Below are positions 1 to 13,000 of a stretch of DNA of 64,000 bases, in pieces (within the stretch, counting starts at the first letter, position 1; each line of letters opens with the position of its first letter). This DNA comes from Ciona intestinalis (taxonomy: Eukaryota > Chordata > Ascidiacea > Phlebobranchia > Cionidae): NCBI RefSeq assembly GCF_000224145.3, contig NW_004190384.2, positions 479,333 through 543,332 of the forward strand. Reading direction: 5' to 3'. The position numbers and the translations under genes are program-made. The notes under the pieces are model-generated. The model was not told where the DNA came from, made no database searches, and saw nothing but the letters and a program-made list of their open reading frames with translations.

Positions 1-2848
1 TTCTACAGGACCTCTTCAACAAGGCGGAAGATTACCTTGGCTTGGAGGAAGAAAGACTGCAGTTATTAGTTCGTCTCGTGTAAGTATATTAGCTGTTTCG
101 GCAAATCAATGAATTAAGTCCTCTGCCTCATCGCCTGGCGGAGAAAAAATGTTATAACAGAGCGGGTGTTCTGTTTTATACACCCTATATGTGCGCTTAC
201 GTGTTACCATGTTTGTAATTTTGTTGGTGCATATATTTCTTGTTTAGCTGACAATTTAGACAACTCATAACGACCACTGCTTTGGAACAATTACCTTTAA
301 ACGTCTTGCCCACACAAACGCAGCGACGAGCCTTGAACCAGTAACCTTTAGGTTATAAGCAAGCTCGTACAATGAATATATACTTTAATCAGAATATTTG
401 TTAATCAATTCACATCAGTCTAAACCTTATTTACTTAAGTTTTTAAAATTATGGCTTTAATTGTGTCTTCAACCAGAATCGTCCAGAGACAAACACGAAA
501 GAATTCGTTTACACTTTTAAATATTCTGGAGAAAATTTTGTTCTGAATGGAAATGTTTCAATACGTCATCGTGAAGTTAATACTTTCAGGTTTGCGTTTT
601 TACTTTTCAGCGCAAAAGTTTATGTTGTGTTTGTGTGTATGTTCATTGTGTGATAGTAGACTTCACATGCAATATTAAATATAGCAATATTTATAGTAGG
701 GTGGGGTAAGATGGGACTAGAATTGATCTCCCTTATCGTACTATTTGTAATAGGTTAACGGCTCCAAAATATCGTTGTTTATTGTTTATAAAATACGATC
801 AGGAAATATGGGTTTTGTTTTCCATCTTACCCCATCGTTTGTTGGCAATATGTTGTAATGTGAATAAGTGTTATAACGAACTCGTAAATACGACACAGTA
901 AACGCATTTAAACAAACTTGTCACAGAGTTCTTTTCATCTACGTACTTCGTGGGGAAGGAAACGCATCTGCTGAACTTGTAAGACAAGACTCGCCAACTA
1001 TCGATAGTTCAAGGTAAAAATATATAAAGGTAACTTATTTATCCTCGCGTGGCTGAACACGATAGTCGTTATAATACGGGTGTTTTGTTTCAGATACGTG
1101 AAAGAAAAGCGCCCGAAAAGTTGTCACATGGGAAGAAGTGAGAACAGAACGGTTGAAATAAGCAGACCAAAGTGTGGGAAATACCCAAGTAAGAATAAAT
1201 CGAACAGATAATAAGCTGTGAATCTAACCCTAATCCTCTGCTTATTAAGTTGGACGATTTTCGTAACGAAATAACATTCAGGGTCAAGTACCACGTAATT
1301 AACAAAACCAACAAGTCTCAACGAATAGCTTACTTAGAGAAATGTATTTCGCCTAAAATCGTATCAAAATTTTTATTTAAATATAATTCTATATAACGCC
1401 ATTTTTGATTCTCCAAGACTTGGTTTTACATCAAATTAAAAAGGCAAAAAGAGGGCAATCGACAGTCGTTAAACACGTTGCGGGTGAAACTTGATTATAA
1501 GAATATAACTTTTATCTTAGCACTAATAAACCACAACCTAGCAGTTTAAAACAGATTAAAATTGTTCATTTACCAGTTAACGAAGAAAATTCAATAAAAC
1601 TTCTAAATTAAGAAAGTTGTGCAATCTTTATATTTTCACGAATCTAGTTTGTGACGAAGTGGATGTTAGCATCGATAGATCTTTATACTTTGTGGTTGTA
1701 ACCACGCGTTGTAAAGAATGCGAACCACGCACGTCATTAGCAGCTTGAAAGAACAGAATTTAATAAAATTAGAACGTAGATAATTAAATTTTCCGAGCTA
1801 AAGCTGTCCACCAGTTCCAAATAATGTTAATTCCCTTGTAATTTATTTTCAGATTTACAAAATTAAGCGAACCCGAGGCAAAATATATTTGTGCGTAATA
1901 TTCTATAATTGTTGAATAAGTTTCAATATCATGTGTTTTAACATTTAAATGAGAATTGAGTAATTAATAAACGACATCAACCGATCGTCTTTTCAAGTGC
2001 AAATATTACTTGTGGGATTAGGATCTGCCTAATGTTTCTTGCGTTGTCCATGAAGCCAATCATCTAATTGCGCACAACCCGGCAGATTCCTGGCGTAGCA
2101 GCTTCACGAAAATCTATACCGTACGAAGTAAGGGCAACGGTAGAGCATAAATGATGCCAGCTTGCCGCAAAGTAGGGGAATTACGATTCTTGCAAACTGT
2201 TCTGACCGGAGTTTTTTCTCTAGTTACTTTTTGTGACAATGATATTTACAGTCAATCAATAATGAGTTGAAATTGAGACGCAGGGTGACACATTAACGTA
2301 AATGAATGAATCGAACTAATTTAATTCTCGTGTGGCGGAGTTACAATGGTAGTTATAACATGGATGTTTTGTTTCATACACCCTTAAAAGTTACCATGTA
2401 TGTAACTTTGTGGGTGATTTTTTAAATCTTACAAAACTTTTTTTTCACAGGACAACATCAGCGACAATACTCAGCATCGAAGCGCATAAACACGCGACGA
2501 ACACAACGTACAGATCAAAGTTTTGTTTCAAACAACAATATATCTCCATTGCTCCCCGCCAAGTTTCATGGACAAAAGTCTCTAGCGACATCTTTCGACC
2601 CGACCATATCCAGAATGAGTTATCGTCAAACTCCACTAAGAAACAGATACCGATCTCCTAGATCTTATAGAAGACGTTGTGTCATAAACGCAAGACGGTT
2701 TTCACAGTCATGGTTGTGCTTAAACCCTCCCAACCCGCCATGTTTCCTCATCATAGTCCAAGGTAGCGATTATAAAATCACGGAAAAAATTTGCCCGAAG
2801 AGATTGCCTTACCCGAAACAAAGCTCTATGTCGAAACTACTGAGTTGA
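1..2848 (+). CDS. 3' part of an unidentified gene (three exons)
   Basis: I do not recognise the product. Three exons join in one open frame: up to 79 (read from base 3; donor GTAAGTAT), 1094-1188 (acceptor TTTGTTTCAG, donor GTAAGA) and 2451-2848 (acceptor TTTTTTCACAG), ending in TGA. The phases fit exactly: 2 bases left after exon 1, 1 base left after exon 2. The first exon is acidic and helical (DLFNKAEDYLGLEEERLQLL). The rest is basic, rich in Arg, Ser and Gln, and looks disordered, including YRSPRSYRRR. No domain is visible. The 5' end lies before the window. A shorter alternative is that exon 1 simply ends at the TAA at 81-83. Model inferred from splice signals only. Confidence 0.5.
121..365 (-). 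repeat. SINE (Cics-1-like), diverged
   Basis: Reverse-strand copy. The tail unit near 160-185 (gggtgttctgttttatacac) is followed by the body with the cgacgagccttgaacc block at 325-345. It lies in intron 1 of the gene above. Confidence 0.7.
695..834. mobile_element. Cimi-1-like MITE
   Basis: The left end reads agtagggtggggtaagatgg and the right end ccatcttacccc, so the two ends are inverted repeats. The inner segment is shared with the other copies (aatcgttgt, cgatcaggaaatatggg). No coding capacity. Confidence 0.8.
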
Positions 2849-4038
2849 TTAAGGTTGCTTGAATGACGAGCAGTTATGTTTTAATGTGAAGGCAAGAAGG
2901 GAATAAGGCTTGCCGCAAGTTATACTTCCACCACTATTTGCAAAGCCGAGTATTTTATTCATCGTGTGCAATGTTATACCTTGTCATAATTTAGAGTAAT
3001 TGATGTATAGTACTGTGGGCTAAGATGAATACCGTGAGTACCTAAATTCAATAATGTGTTTTTAACAATTAACAACGTTCGAGTCGCGGGTCTATGATTA
3101 TAACACTCTAAAAACATTCTTTGAATACCTTTTGCAACGAAACAATAGAATGTATCATCTTACCACACCCTACTATAGACAACCATAAGTGACCACTGGG
3201 TTGAAGCAACTATTTCTTGCCCAAAGACACGACATATATGCCCTTAATACGGTGTGTGTTCTACTGTTTGATTTTGCGTATATAACACGACATAATTCTA
3301 CGAATTAATTAAAATTGTTGTTGCTTTATTGTTTGAATATTTTTTATTGCACATTAATGAATGAGTTTAACTTATTTATCCTCGCGTTGTAGGGGAACAA
3401 CCACCGTTATACCAGTGATGGTTCCACCGCATATACAACGCTGAGTGCAATTCATTTAAAATGTGTTTTATTAAATATACTGACATAACATACACTGTAA
3501 GATCGCAAAATAAACGAAGTCCTTATACTCGATTACATCACTGCAAGCGCAGTCTATTTGATTAATTAAACGTCGTTTTATCTCGATCGTCTGTCTGATA
3601 CGTCAGTCTGATTAAATCAGAGCATTTTTATCTAGAATTCGCAGTCACAATTATTTATTGAATATTTACAACATTAGGAAGTCAAATATATTCCGATAAT
3701 TCACAAGAAACAAAATATGAGATGATTCGAATTAGAAATAAACACATTGCATGATTAAAAAGACGCGCGAATCTGCGATTACATTTCGCATCCCACTTCG
3801 AAGGTCTTAAAAATCAAATTTCGACTTTGGCAAGTCTGAAATGAGCGCCTTGAATATTTGAGAAGCATCAGGGGTGTAGATATGATCTTTGGATCAGTAT
3901 GTGGAATATAAACACAACTGATATTAACCATAGTGCTTAAAGTTACCGCTTCATACAGCACGCAGTGATAATCTATATAGTAGACTGTCGGATAATTAGC
4001 TTGAATTAGATTAACCAATCTTTAATTTTGCTGCCGTG
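2849..4038. other. Spacer and ACE 3' flank
   Basis: No supported gene. It contains a MITE at 3009-3177 (tactgtgggctaagatg to cttaccacaccctacta) and a SINE tail scrap near 3370-3420. The stretch 3650-4038 is probably 3' UTR and downstream flank of the ACE gene, with a minus-strand AATAAA (plus tttatt) near 3650. Confidence 0.5.
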
Positions 4039-7000
4039 TTACTCCAATAATACTCGTGTGATCAAGAAAAACACAAAAGCAATAAACGTGAGAGAGCTTG
4101 GCTTGGCTGTGGAGCCCGCATTATCCAGTAAGACCTTCCCGTTCCCACTCAAGGTGTCTGTAACAATGTTTATATTTTCAGACACAATATTACGAAGTAG
4201 TAGCTAAGCTGAAGCACCAAGCACTTTTAACAATTGACTTAGCGACACCCGTAATTTTTGGTCATGAAATAATGATGAGGTATTATCGCTACGAACGTGT
4301 GTGGGTTTTTATCTGGTAAAGAAACAATATAGGAAAGGTAATAACATTAAAACAACTTAGGCACAACAAGAGACACTATAGTAGGGTGAGGTAATATAGG
4401 TGAGGCTTTTATTCTCCTATAAAGTTCCTCTTGGTTGTAAACAAAGAACAATTAAAGAATTGTAAATGTATCCACGCGAGTTTTAAATAGCGTTGTTAAA
4501 CACACGATCAGGAAATATGAAATATTGTGTGCTAACGTTACCCCATCTTAGTACTAAATATAATATACATAACAAAAATGTTATTTACATCGGTTAAAAC
4601 GATTGCGAAGATTAAAATAATTAACGAAAACGAAGGGAACTAGCAGCCAACAATGGTCGTAAAAGTTTGGTTTTAAAATATTTCGTGAGAAATTAAGTTT
4701 AGTATTTGCTGCACTTACTAGTCGGGGGTTCCCACGAGTAATCTGGCCAACCAACTACGTCGTTATTTTTCTTGTTTTCCTCTTTAAGGAAGTTCAAGAG
4801 TGGTGTAAAGTAATTAACAAGCGATGCAGATGTCATTTCCCTGGAGCCAGTGATTTGTTCCAAAGCATCCTCCCATTTTACGCTTGATCCAAGACGCAGC
4901 ATCGCACTGTGAATGAATGAATGAATTTATTTTGCCCATTCAGTAATGAAATTTGGAAAAGTTTAGAAAAGCGAAGACAGTAACTAACTGTAGCGAGCCA
5001 TTTTAACGCGTCGTTTTAATAACAACATTTTTTAGTTAATAGGCTTCACCATTACACCTTACAAACAATATAATGTAATAAACCATTTAATTAAACAACA
5101 TTAAAATGCCAATCAGAAAAAAAGGTGTTTGCAAAGACACGATGCATACTGTGTGACGTCACAAACGCTGGATTACGTTCAAGTTTTAAGCAGAAAGTAA
5201 GAATGTTTATTTTATCTTAATAATTCATAACAAGTCTTTGGAATGTAGTTGTCAACGGGCTATAATTACAACTTCCATGACACTGTTTTTAATTTTTACC
5301 CAACTGTATTAAACAGACGGTGTAAGCTATACATTTAGTAGGGTGGGGTAAAATGAAACATGTTTTCATTTTTTCTCATCCCATTTAAACAAAGAACATT
5401 TACTTGATTATATAATCATAATCTCCCGTCTCAAAAAGAGCGTTGTCATTTGTTAAAAACACGATCAGAAAACATGGGATACTTTGTTCTAATGATATCA
5501 ATCATAATAAACCAACCCTAATTTATCTCCGGCTGCTTTGGTTCCGTTGAAATCACATTTAAACAGATCCCCAGTGTGGTTGGCTTCCTTACATAGAGAC
5601 TCATAGAACTGGAACTGCACAACTGTGCTTACAAAGTACCTTGGAAAATATGTACAATGAAAACTTTATTGTGTTTAATTTAAATGAATGATTAAAATTT
5701 GTTTATACTCGTGTACCGGGAAATGACAGTGGGGAAAAATCACCAACAAAGTAACATACGTGGCAACTCGTTAGTAAGCACGAGGTGTATGAAACAGAAC
5801 ACCCGTGTTATAATGACTGTCGTTGGGCCGCCAGGTGAGGATAAATAATTTTCATTCAACAAGTTATACCTGATGTATGGGACATTATTAGCGATGTGGA
5901 ACTTCGCGCCAGGATCAAAATCGGTTTCATCTCTTGATTGAGGAGGAGCAACACCTTGATACTTGACCCTGTAATCCCACCAACCCTGGTTCATGTTTGC
6001 TTTGCTTATCTGAATACAAAGGTTATGATTGAATGTCAATTATTGTGTTATGAATAAATGAATGTAAAATTCTTATCCTCGCGTAGCCATAAAACGACAA
6101 TCGTCATAGCACAGCTGTCCCATACACCTTGTGCCCGCTTGTGAGTTACTACATGTGATTTTTTAAATGACTATTTTGTGGTATTTACTTTTAACAATAC
6201 ATGTTGAGTTTAAAACATTAGTTTAAAATGCTCAAATCACAAACCCTTCCACTAAATACGTCCCATCTCCATTTATCCATAAGGTAACCAAATGGTATGA
6301 ATGCTAGTTTATCTAACGCGACACTCATTAAATAGTTGATATCGCTTTCCAGATCATCCGTTGGTTCATCAATTAAACCAAGCTTGTACATATGCTCGAG
6401 TGTTCCAACAGAAAGTGCCAGAGTATCACCAACCTGTTTTGAAACAAATTTAAATTTGGACTTTAAACGACTACAATAGCAGAGCAGGATAACAATCCAC
6501 ACACATCAATATTGACAGAGTCATTCATGTCACCTTCATCAAAGTTTATGATATGTATATAAACCATTATGTAATAAAACGAAAATAAATATATATTATA
6601 ACCAATGTTGCATCATATGAACTCAATGCGAATATTAATACACCACAAAACTTCACCAACTTTTAGACTTATTTTATCTCTCTGTTGTAATTAATAACAT
6701 AATATTACAAACTAATTATAAAAAAAATTCCAAAACAGAAAAAAATGATTATGGTGAATCAATTTAAGTTAAGTCAGGGCTTTCTAAACTGGGAGTCACA
6801 TGAACTTAAGAGCTTTGTGAAACCAGTTTTACACCAAGTATATGTTTTAATTTTAAATGTAAAAGGTTGGTTAACGTTTCAGGGGGTTTAAAGGGGAGAA
6901 AAAAGTTTAGGAAGCCCTGAGATATATAGAGAAATAGTGAATATTTGATTGAACTTACTGCTTCGTGGAAACCAGGATTTGCTCCGTCCCTGAACGTCAC

Positions 7001-10000
7001 GGGCAGATGTTGGTATTGCATGTAATATTGGATGTGTCCTAACTCATGGTGGATTGTTACAAAGTCATTTTGATTAATTTCAGTGCACATTTTGATTCTG
7101 TGTAAATAAAAAACATCGTAAACAATAACAACATTTCTATTTATCGTTAAAATAACGGTGAAATAATATTATGCTACTGTGGGGTAAGATGGGATACCTC
7201 GATCACCTAAATCCCAAATTGCTCAATCGTGTTTCAAACAATTAACAACGCGCTTTTTAATTCACGGGGCTACAAAGACATAGTTCTGTAAACATTTTTC
7301 ATTTACTGCCGAATCTGACAGAAAAAGAAAACTGAAAGTCCTGTCTTACCCCACCCTACTGTATTCAGACAATGAAGAGAAGAGATTCAGCAGCAAAACG
7401 ACAATCACTAAAACACACCATGAATAAAAAGTTGGAAAAGGAGTAAAAGTGTGGCAGTTGCTCCCAATGTAATATTCCACCAACTACGTATCGCACACAA
7501 CTTGGTTTGCTAAATGTTTTTAGCTCATTGTTTGCCACATTTATATACCAGTGTATTAACTTGACTGTGACAGTAAATTCATTGTTCTTGGTTTCACTAT
7601 TTTAATAGTGTTTTAAAAAGCAAACACTCACGACAAAACAACCAAAAATAATATTTAATTATATTTTATAAAAAAAACCTGAAATCTTTTCTGTTATAAA
7701 AGTCCCAAGCAGAAGCGTGGCACACCACTTCACGACCCTCAGGTTTAGTAAACATTGTTTTGCTCCAAAACTCATCAGGACATTTCATCAACCCCATGTC
7801 ACCAAAGAAGTCATCGGCAACATGGAACATTTTCTCGGCATTCCAACCCTACGGTGGATGAAACTTATTTATTCTCATGTCACGGGGTAACAATGGTCGT
7901 TAAAACACGTCTGTTATGTTTAATACACTTGGTACCAGCTTACCAGTCACCACATATTATTTATCCTTGCTTGGCAGGGCAGTGACAGTCGTTATAACAT
8001 GAGTGTTCTGTTTCATACACCTCGTGCCAGCTTACGAGTATCTAACTTTGGCTTTTGAGTAATTGACGTGTTTTGTCCAAGAACACATACTCACAAAGAT
8101 AACGACATCAAACCTTGTAACTTTTAGTTAGACAAAACCACTTATTATGCCTTGGGCCTTGGCACAGTGGTAAGAGTGCCTGCCTCTAACCTAAAGGTTG
8201 GTGGTTCAATGCTTGACGCTGCTAGTGCTACTATTGTGATCGTCCAAGTTACATTTATTTTTTCCCAGCATTTTAATTGGCAGTTCATCAATATTGGCGT
8301 TTAATTTACTCTAACCAGCATAAAACTACTTCAGTTTGGCAACCATGTAGTTATAAATATCATAAAGTGACCTTTTGTTGCAAACCAGGTGTGGCATCAG
8401 GTCGTGATTTACCACTATAAGGCTCCACGAGATTGTATATGTCAAGCCAACTTTGTGCCCACATGTTTCCCAACAAATGTGCAGGAATGGGACCTTTCAA
8501 ATTGATAACTTCACCACCATAGTAGTTGTACAACTTTCTGTAAGTAAAACAAGTTAGGTTGTGTGTTTGTAAACATGCTGTTGCTGACAGGGGTATGTAA
8601 TAGAAATGTGAACAGGATCTCAGGGTTTTTGTGATCTTAAGGACCAATGTTTGGCTTGTCACAATGGAAGACATCAACAGGGTTTGTTGTTAAGTGTATT
8701 CTTCAAGAACAAATGCACGCAGCATTAAGTTTAAAACTCTTATGGCTTTAACCACTGCGTCACGACAAATATTGTTTAAAAATAAAAACACACAAATAAA
8801 ATGTTAACCTTCGTGTATAAGCGTGTAACTCCTCATACAGCGGCAACATTTCCTGCCAAACTTTTTCCAACTGTTCTTCAATATCTGGTGTTTCATAATC
8901 AGCCCTCCAATATTCACCCATATCATGATAATCTGCATGGATTTAAAAATAAATAAAACTTAACCTGGTGCAGTAGGGCAATGGCGGTCATTACAAGAAC
9001 CGTCGTTGTCCACCATGCAGGTATAAACAAGATAGGATTTTATTAAAAGTGTTAAAAATATTATTTTAATAATAAAAACGGGAGTTTAATTTAATTATAA
9101 TAATATTAACAATATAATTTTTTTTTTCATTAAATGACAGTAATGAAATAACTTTAAAATAACTATCTTACTGTTCAACACGGCTGCTTCATTCTCTAGA
9201 TCTATATATGAAATATAATCATCGCGCATCGTTGATCCACTTGCATCGCGCCATGTTAACCACGCGTCTCGAAGTTCGTTATAATTCCTTGATGTGGCCA
9301 TGATAGCTGTAAGATCTAAAAACACAATATATAAGGATTCTGCTTATGTGTATTCGGTATCATTTTGCATTTATCTATTTTCTTTTTTATGTAGTGTTTA
9401 ATATATTTTTTGTAATATATGTGATGGTCATGTAATATATTAACGTGCACACAGAACAAGAGTTGGAACTTTAAGTGAAATTTATTTTGTTTTTTTTTCA
9501 ATCAAGTTTTAATATTCAGCTTCGTACTAAAACGTACATTCAGTATGAAGAATAGTTTAAACAATATTTTAAGTTAAAAAAATCAATTTACAAAATTTCA
9601 TATGTAAGATTCTGTCTCTCATCACAAAAAGTTAAAATTATATTCTTAAACAAGAGAATAATTACCAGGATCTAAAGGAATGCATTCTGATTGAGGTCTG
9701 TCACCAACCCCACACGCTTTTGCTGTGCTGTATTTCGTTTGCATCTTCGAGTTTACTTCGGTTAACTTGAAGAAAGATAAAATATTATTTCATTTAATTA
9801 ATGTATGGTAGATACAGCACTTTTTTGCGATATAAAATGGTAAAGCATAAACTTTTTTACAATTTGTAAATATTAAATTTATTTGAAAGTGCAAACAGGT
9901 CCCGATTAACGCAGAAATCTGGTCCAATGTTCCTAAATAACTTTTTACGAGAAATCAAAAATAGGAGATGTTAGGTGCAACATTTTGTACGAAGTTAAGA

Positions 10001-13000
10001 AGGTTCATTTATTAAAGTAATAGATTTATTTACTATATGAAATGATGTGAAGGCATTATTTTATTTATATATTTTAGATGAAATTAAACATTGAGTTTCG
10101 AACAAATGGTGTAGAAAGTAATGTTTGTGTTTAAACCAGACTTATAGATTAGATTTCTTATAAGAAACTTTTGTAGTATATGCGCAGTAGCTGGGTGAAA
10201 CCAGGTTTCTGCTACACCAGTGTTGTATAATAGTGGTTGACTTGCCTCACCAAATGTTTAAACATTTTTTCAATTTTTCTTAAATGACAAATGTAAAAAA
10301 TTAGAACTCACAGCTTGTAGATCTGCATCAGGTAAAGCACCCGTGCCAACAACGCTAAGTTTTTCAATTAACCTCGTATTTGTTGGATCACTTATATCAA
10401 GTGGGTCGTATTGCTTGGCTAATACAGCTTGTTCTGCGTTGAACTGCGCTTGCTCCTGGCTTGCCACACCCTAATTAACACATGTGAATGTAGCGAGAAT
10501 TACATCTTAAAGTAAAAGTAAACATAGGTGGTAAGTCTTAAGCAGCACTAGGTGTAATGAACAGAACACCCAGGTTATAACAAATGTTATTTTCTCGCAA
10601 CGCGAAGATAAAGTTATATTCATTTATTCAATAATAAGCAAAAACAATATATATATATGTTTTCTCCACAGTCAGTTTAAGAGGTCTGTGTACAACTCAA
10701 CTACTTTCGTAAAACATAAAAAAAATTCATTTTAAAATACTTTAATCAACAAGCATTTAAAAACTTAGCAATATTCCAAGTGTTTCGTAACGTGCTAAAT
10801 AACCTTTTCTGTTTACCGTAATAAGTTTTTTCTATATACTTATTAAGTCAAAACAAACGATTATTTCACAACATACCTGAGGAACATAACATTTACAAAT
10901 ATATTATATATTATATACATACACTTGCTGCTTGTGTTTGATCATTTATATTTGTGTTATATTCCCATTCAGCAGACACTGCTTTAAAATAAACATCTTC
11001 AGCAGATGAGTTGTAACTATCCAAGAAACCAACAACAGAATCTTCCAACTTGTAACCCACTATAACAATTACATTAATTAGTTTGATGTAATCATGTTTA
11101 GGGGGGTTTGCCACTGTTGTTGTTAATATAGGTGTATATGTCTTTGGGGAATACACTAAATGGGAATTGCCTTAACCCAGTACTGATTGTCAAAGTTTTA
11201 AGCCAAAAAAACACATCAAAATAATGAAAATCTGTAAGGTGTATAAAACAGGACACCCGTGTTATACTGACTGTCATAATCCCACCATGTTAGGATAAAT
11301 AGGTTTCCTTAAATTAAAGTACAAGCACAAACTTGGTCTCCAATCCATGTCCGTCCACCCAGGTGTGTCCCCGTTTTCCAAGTTCTTTTGCTTTAACCAA
11401 GCTGTCAATGGACTGAAATATTCTTGAAGTGCGAGGGTGCTCATGTCCGCAGAACCAGTGATCTCGTTCATTGCAAACTGCCATGGTTTGCTGGAGCCAA
11501 GTTCCAACATTTTCCTGTTAAAAAAAATGTTTTGACTTTGTACCCCTAACCTCTGGGTTACAGGAAGGCTAATCACTGTGCAATGGCGCAATAAAATTTT
11601 AACAACAAAATGCTTTTTACAATAAAAATTTTGTTATACTATCCGTTATATAAAATCTGTATTTTATTAAACACAACCAAATATTAAATAACTATTTACT
11701 GTAGTTTTGCTCCAGCTTCTTTTGATTGGTAAAAGTCACACTTATATAAAGGCCCTTGGTGGCCACTTGCATTGCACATGGATTGGTAGAACTGGAACTG
11801 AACAACGAAACTCACAAAGTACCTGGTGAAGAATAACAACTGTTGTTTAAATATGCAAAATATTTTTCATTAAAAATAAAACTGATTTCAACTTAAGGTT
11901 ACCACAGTAAATAAACTTTCATTTAATTGACTAATTCTGGATGTAACTTTTTTAACCTCCCAATACCAGTACTATAACACAGGTGTTCTGCTTCATACAC
12001 CTCGTGCCAGTTTGCTTTTTAATATATGGTTGACAATTTAGAATCTACAAGGGACCACTGAGTTAAAGCAATTTAGGTTAAGGGCCTTGTCCTTGGACAC
12101 ATATACGCCCACAATGGTAGCAGCGACGAGTCTTGACAAACAGATATTTGCAAGACTTTTCCTTAAGGGTTAAAATGTTTACCTGATGTACGGAGTATTG
12201 GCAGGAACGTGATATTTTGCTCCAGGGTCAAAGTCCGTTGTTCCATCTCTTTCAACAGGTGGAGTTATTCCTTGCAAATCTTTTCTGTAACAATATTAAT
12301 ATTTATACAAAATGATGTTAACGTTTGTTTATCTTTTCCAGTGTATGATTGTGTTTTGTGTTGCTATTTAATTTTTTGAAAAAGAAAAAAAGAAAGCAAC
12401 AAGTTGAACAACATTATGAAAGTTAAATGAAAAAAGCTTGATAATAATGTTACAAAACACGACAATAAATATAAATCGAGCCTGTCAATTCATAAACGCC
12501 AAAGCAAACTAATAAATGTTGTAACAACTAAAACATTTTAAAGAAAAAAACAACACATGGTTTACAGTCTTATCAGAGCAATTCAGCGGAAACTGTCCAA
12601 ATATTTGCACAAACATTATAATAAATGCAATGACTTGGCAGAAATAAATTCTCAGCAGATAAGTAGCAAACAACCTAGCAGGGAAAAGCAGATGTGACTT
12701 GTAAGATAAATATGTTTGTTTATGACAACAATGGGTGTGGGCACTGATAATCATATGTTTACTTCCTAATGGAATTAAGGTGAAAACTGATTAGTCGCTT
12801 TTGCATTTTAGGCTTTAGCCCTTTGTTTTTAGGCTTACTCAAAGTATGTTACTTGCTACCAGGCATGTTGTACAATTATTTTTTCAGCTCATCTGGTATA
12901 TAAAACATAACTGATGTTGATCACATATTTACATTTATTCATAAATCGGAAGGGGCACGAGGTGTATGAAACAGAACACCCTTGTTGCCTCACCATCCCG

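Noticed and set aside
8155-8260. tRNA gene
   Set aside because: A- and B-box-like motifs belong to the SINE head; no foldable cloverleaf and many related copies.
11274-11591. Separate single-domain ACE gene ending at 11274
   Set aside because: Considered, but the phase-1 junction to 11059, the lack of a signal peptide before the C-lobe and the 273-nt gap favour one two-lobe gene. Kept only as a possible isoform.
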